From positions 1 to 26,300 of IMG/VR virus record IMGVR_UViG_3300042875_000284: a stretch of DNA of 26,300 nt; one strand, 5' to 3'. Every line of letters starts with the position of its first letter. Within the stretch, counting starts at the first letter, position 1. Origin of the DNA: a virus. Under the pieces are notes generated by a model. That model had not been told where the DNA came from, searched no databases, and worked only from the letters and a program-made list of their open reading frames with translations. This document shows, in pieces, positions 24,054 through 26,300 of this stretch. The translations under genes were made by a program, and so were the position numbers.

Positions 24054-26300
24054 TGGCACAAGTAATAGGTTTTCAAATACAAATAGACGGGCTTGGAAAA
24101 ACGGTTGAAACGGCAACGGAGTTGAAAAGAGCCATTGCCGACGTTAACGCGGAGCTAAAGAAAACAACGGACGTTCAAGAAATCAAGAAACTTGAAACAA
24201 AGTTGGTTGACTTGAAGGCAGCGCAAATGGAAGTCAACAAAGTTGTTAAGGAGCAAATCAAAAGCCGCAACGAAGAAATAACCGCAACCGACAAAGCCAA
24301 TGGAGCTTATCGCAAGTTAAGCAAGGAGTTGAATGATCAGCGCAACCGATACAAGGACTTGGCGGCGGCTGAGCAGGAATCAAGTCAGGAGGCAAAAGAT
24401 TTATTGGTAAGTATCAATAACCTTGATAAAAAGCTAAAAGGCATTGATGCCACGGTTGGGCAATTCCAAAGAAACGTCGGCGGTTATACTGAGGCATTGG
24501 GGCAATTCTTTCCAAAACTTGGGGGAACATTGGGACAAGTGACGGGTACAATAGGCGGTTTATCTCAGGGAATAAATGGATTAACTCAAACCACAGGAGC
24601 ATTTAATAAATCGCTTGGCGCCATTGGAATAGCATTAACCCTATTTAGTGGCATATCTGAAATATTTCAAAGTATAAATGAATCGGTTGCCGAAACAAAA
24701 GAACTTTCTAATCAGGTGGCAGCGTTTACGGGTGCGACGGGAAACGTTTTAACCGACTTTGTAAGCAAGTCAAAAGCAATATCAACAACATATAAAAAAG
24801 ATGTAAACGACATAACCGTTGCAGCCAACGCGGCAAGTAAATCATTAGGCATTGGTTTTAATGAGGCATTAGACGCGATTGAGGCAGGATTTAGAAAGGG
24901 AGCGGATAGTAATGGGGAGTTCTTAGATAACCTAAAAGAATATCCAGCGCAATTTGCGGCGGCTGGATTAAGTATTAAAGATTATTTAGCCATTTCAATC
25001 GAGGCGGCAAATCAGGGTATTTATTCAGATAAAGGCTTGGATGTTGTAAAGGAATTTGGATTAAGAATTAGGGAGCAAACAAAGACTTCAAAAGATGCTT
25101 TAGTGGGTGCATTTGGCGAAGAATTTACTGGAGAATTATTTGAGAATTTAAACAACGGCTCAATTACAACCGCCGAAGCTTTATCATTGGTTAGCGGAAA
25201 AATGGGTGATACTGAAGTTGCAGGTGATAAATTACAAACGGTTATCGCAGACGTTTTCGGTGCAGCTGGTGAAGATGCTGGGTTAGCTTATATTCTTTCG
25301 TTGGAAAAGATTTTAAAAAATACCAACGATGTAACAAAGTCAACAAACCAATATCAAACACAACAGGAAATTCTTTACCAAACAAACTTAGAATTAGAAG
25401 CAAGTCAATCGGAATTAAATGAATCATTCACAAAGTTTGGCGGAGAATTTACAATTATATCCTCCAAAGCAAAGATATTTTTTAACAACTTATTAGGCGG
25501 TTTACTTGATTTTGCAAATGAGTTTCCTGCAACCTTAAAAGCCATGGGGGCAGGCTTAACAACATTTTTTACAACAGGAAGCATAAGTGGTGCATTAAAA
25601 GCAAATCGAGATGTATTTAGAGCCGAAAAACAAAAGATAGACAAGGAGGATAAGTTAGCTATTGAGAAAGCTGAAAAGGATCGGATTGCACTTGAAAAGC
25701 AAAACGCCGAAGAACAAAAGAAAAGGTTAAAAGCCCAAAATAAAGAATTAAGCACCACGGCAAATAAAGGAGGTAAGGACGTGGCTAAGTCCTTCACCGA
25801 AGGTTCACTTGCAGAACTTGAAAACCAACGTTCAGAATTACAAAGCGCGTTTTCCAACGCCGTGGTTGGCTCAGGAACACAGAAAGAACTTGCGGTAAAG
25901 TTGAACGCAATTAATAACCAAATTAAAACGGCGGTTGAAGAACAAAATCAAATCATAGCCGATGCGTCACGGGGTAACTTGCTTAAAAATCTTCAGGATG
26001 CCCAGCAACTTGCAACGCTTCCATTAACAACAACTCCTTTAAAAAGTGTAAAGGCTTCCGATTTAGCAAAAAAGGAAAAGGAAGATTTAAAAAAGGTACA
26101 AGATGAAATTATAAAAAACTCAGCCGATGCAGCAAAGAAAGAAAAAGAAATAAATGACCAGCAATTAAAAGACAAACAAGAAAACACTCAAAAATTAATT
26201 GATTCAGTAAGTAATTCAATTTTATCAGTTACCGACATTATCGCAACCTTCCAGCAAGCACGCGCGGAAAAAGAAGCTGAGGCAATTAACGAGCAAATAA
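24053..26300 (+). CDS. Tape measure protein, 3' end cut by window edge
   Basis: The frame is open from the ATG at 24053 (overlapping the previous stop) to the window end, 749 codons so far. The N-terminal 150 residues are coiled coil (TATELKRAIADVNAELKKTT, LVDLKAAQMEVNKVVKEQIK). A hydrophobic Gly-rich stretch follows (LGGTLGQVTGTIGGLSQGIN, SLGAIGIALTLFSGIS), then a Phage_tail-like region resembling the TP901 type (LSNQVAAFTGATGNVLTDFV, ISTTYKKDVNDITVAANAAS). Later parts have FFNNLLGGLLDFANEFPATL and long Lys/Glu/Gln coiled coils. This mix of coiled coil and hydrophobic helices is typical of tape measures, which set tail length and help DNA entry. It implies a long tail (siphovirus or myovirus shape). 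Confidence 0.85.
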   Translation, partial: MAQVIGFQIQIDGLGKTVETATELKRAIADVNAELKKTTDVQEIKKLETKLVDLKAAQMEVNKVVKEQIKSRNEEITATDKANGAYRKLSKELNDQRNRYKDLAAAEQESSQEAKDLLVSINNLDKKLKGIDATVGQFQRNVGGYTEALGQFFPKLGGTLGQVTGTIGGLSQGINGLTQTTGAFNKSLGAIGIALTLFSGISEIFQSINESVAETKELSNQVAAFTGATGNVLTDFVSKSKAISTTYKKDVNDITVAANAASKSLGIGFNEALDAIEAGFRKGADSNGEFLDNLKEYPAQFAAAGLSIKDYLAISIEAANQGIYSDKGLDVVKEFGLRIREQTKTSKDALVGAFGEEFTGELFENLNNGSITTAEALSLVSGKMGDTEVAGDKLQTVIADVFGAAGEDAGLAYILSLEKILKNTNDVTKSTNQYQTQQEILYQTNLELEASQSELNESFTKFGGEFTIISSKAKIFFNNLLGGLLDFANEFPATLKAMGAGLTTFFTTGSISGALKANRDVFRAEKQKIDKEDKLAIEKAEKDRIALEKQNAEEQKKRLKAQNKELSTTANKGGKDVAKSFTEGSLAELENQRSELQSAFSNAVVGSGTQKELAVKLNAINNQIKTAVEEQNQIIADASRGNLLKNLQDAQQLATLPLTTTPLKSVKASDLAKKEKEDLKKVQDEIIKNSADAAKKEKEINDQQLKDKQENTQKLIDSVSNSILSVTDIIATFQQARAEKEAEAINEQI

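Noticed and set aside
25405-25857. 150-residue open frame on the minus strand inside the tape measure gene
   Set aside because: Ser/Phe/Leu-rich shadow of a Lys/Glu/Ala-rich coiled coil; the plus-strand frame is continuous and sensible.

Overview
The window looks like a piece of a tailed double-stranded DNA phage (or prophage) of a Bacteroidota host. The host inference rests on a promoter of the Bacteroidota type (TTTG, 16 bp, TAnnTTTG) at 9847-9874, A-rich leaders in place of strong Shine-Dalgarno sites, and small protein families that I associate with Bacteroidota phages. Genes are tightly packed, mostly with ATGA-type overlaps, and split into two divergent blocks. No integrase, lysis gene, portal, capsid gene or CRISPR array is visible, so this is not a whole genome.

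Left block (1-9067, all minus strand): nucleotide and DNA metabolism. In transcription order it holds a SAM methyltransferase (8441-9067), an A+T-rich pair made of an HNH-SF2 helicase fusion (6316-8154) and a helix-turn-helix-like protein (5739-6344), a winged-helix replication protein (4662-5615) with a probable replication partner (3910-4647), a run of small unknown genes, a PD-(D/E)XK nuclease, a DUF5664/MazZ-like dNTP pyrophosphohydrolase and a dCTP deaminase. The helicase gene and the winged-helix gene are each preceded by a three-hairpin RNA leader whose first and last loops are complementary to each other. The loop sequences differ between the two leaders while complementarity is kept.

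Centre (9068-9891, divergent intergenic region): a palindrome over a start codon, short tandem repeats, a small two-helix membrane protein, and three minus-strand tRNA-like RNAs. These share acceptor, D and T arms but have unrelated cores without a normal anticodon arm. Divergent promoter elements lie at 9811-9874.

Right block (9892-26300, plus strand): single-strand binding protein, small basic proteins, a GT-B glycosyltransferase, a ParB-like protein, an ABC ATPase joined by a -1 shift on an A9 run to a GNAT acetyltransferase (a split COG2401-type protein), a DUF5681 protein and the large terminase. Then come three tandem paralogous small genes and the tail module: a tail-assembly-chaperone-like pair joined by a -1 shift on a T9 run, a tail terminator/fibre fusion with 20-residue repeats, small tail proteins, two large tail or baseplate proteins, and the start of the tape measure protein, which runs off the right end. 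The head genes normally found after the terminase are absent here.

The most unusual items are the paired kissing-hairpin leaders, the tRNA-like RNAs with variable cores, and the two homopolymer frameshift sites, one of which rebuilds a known domain fusion.
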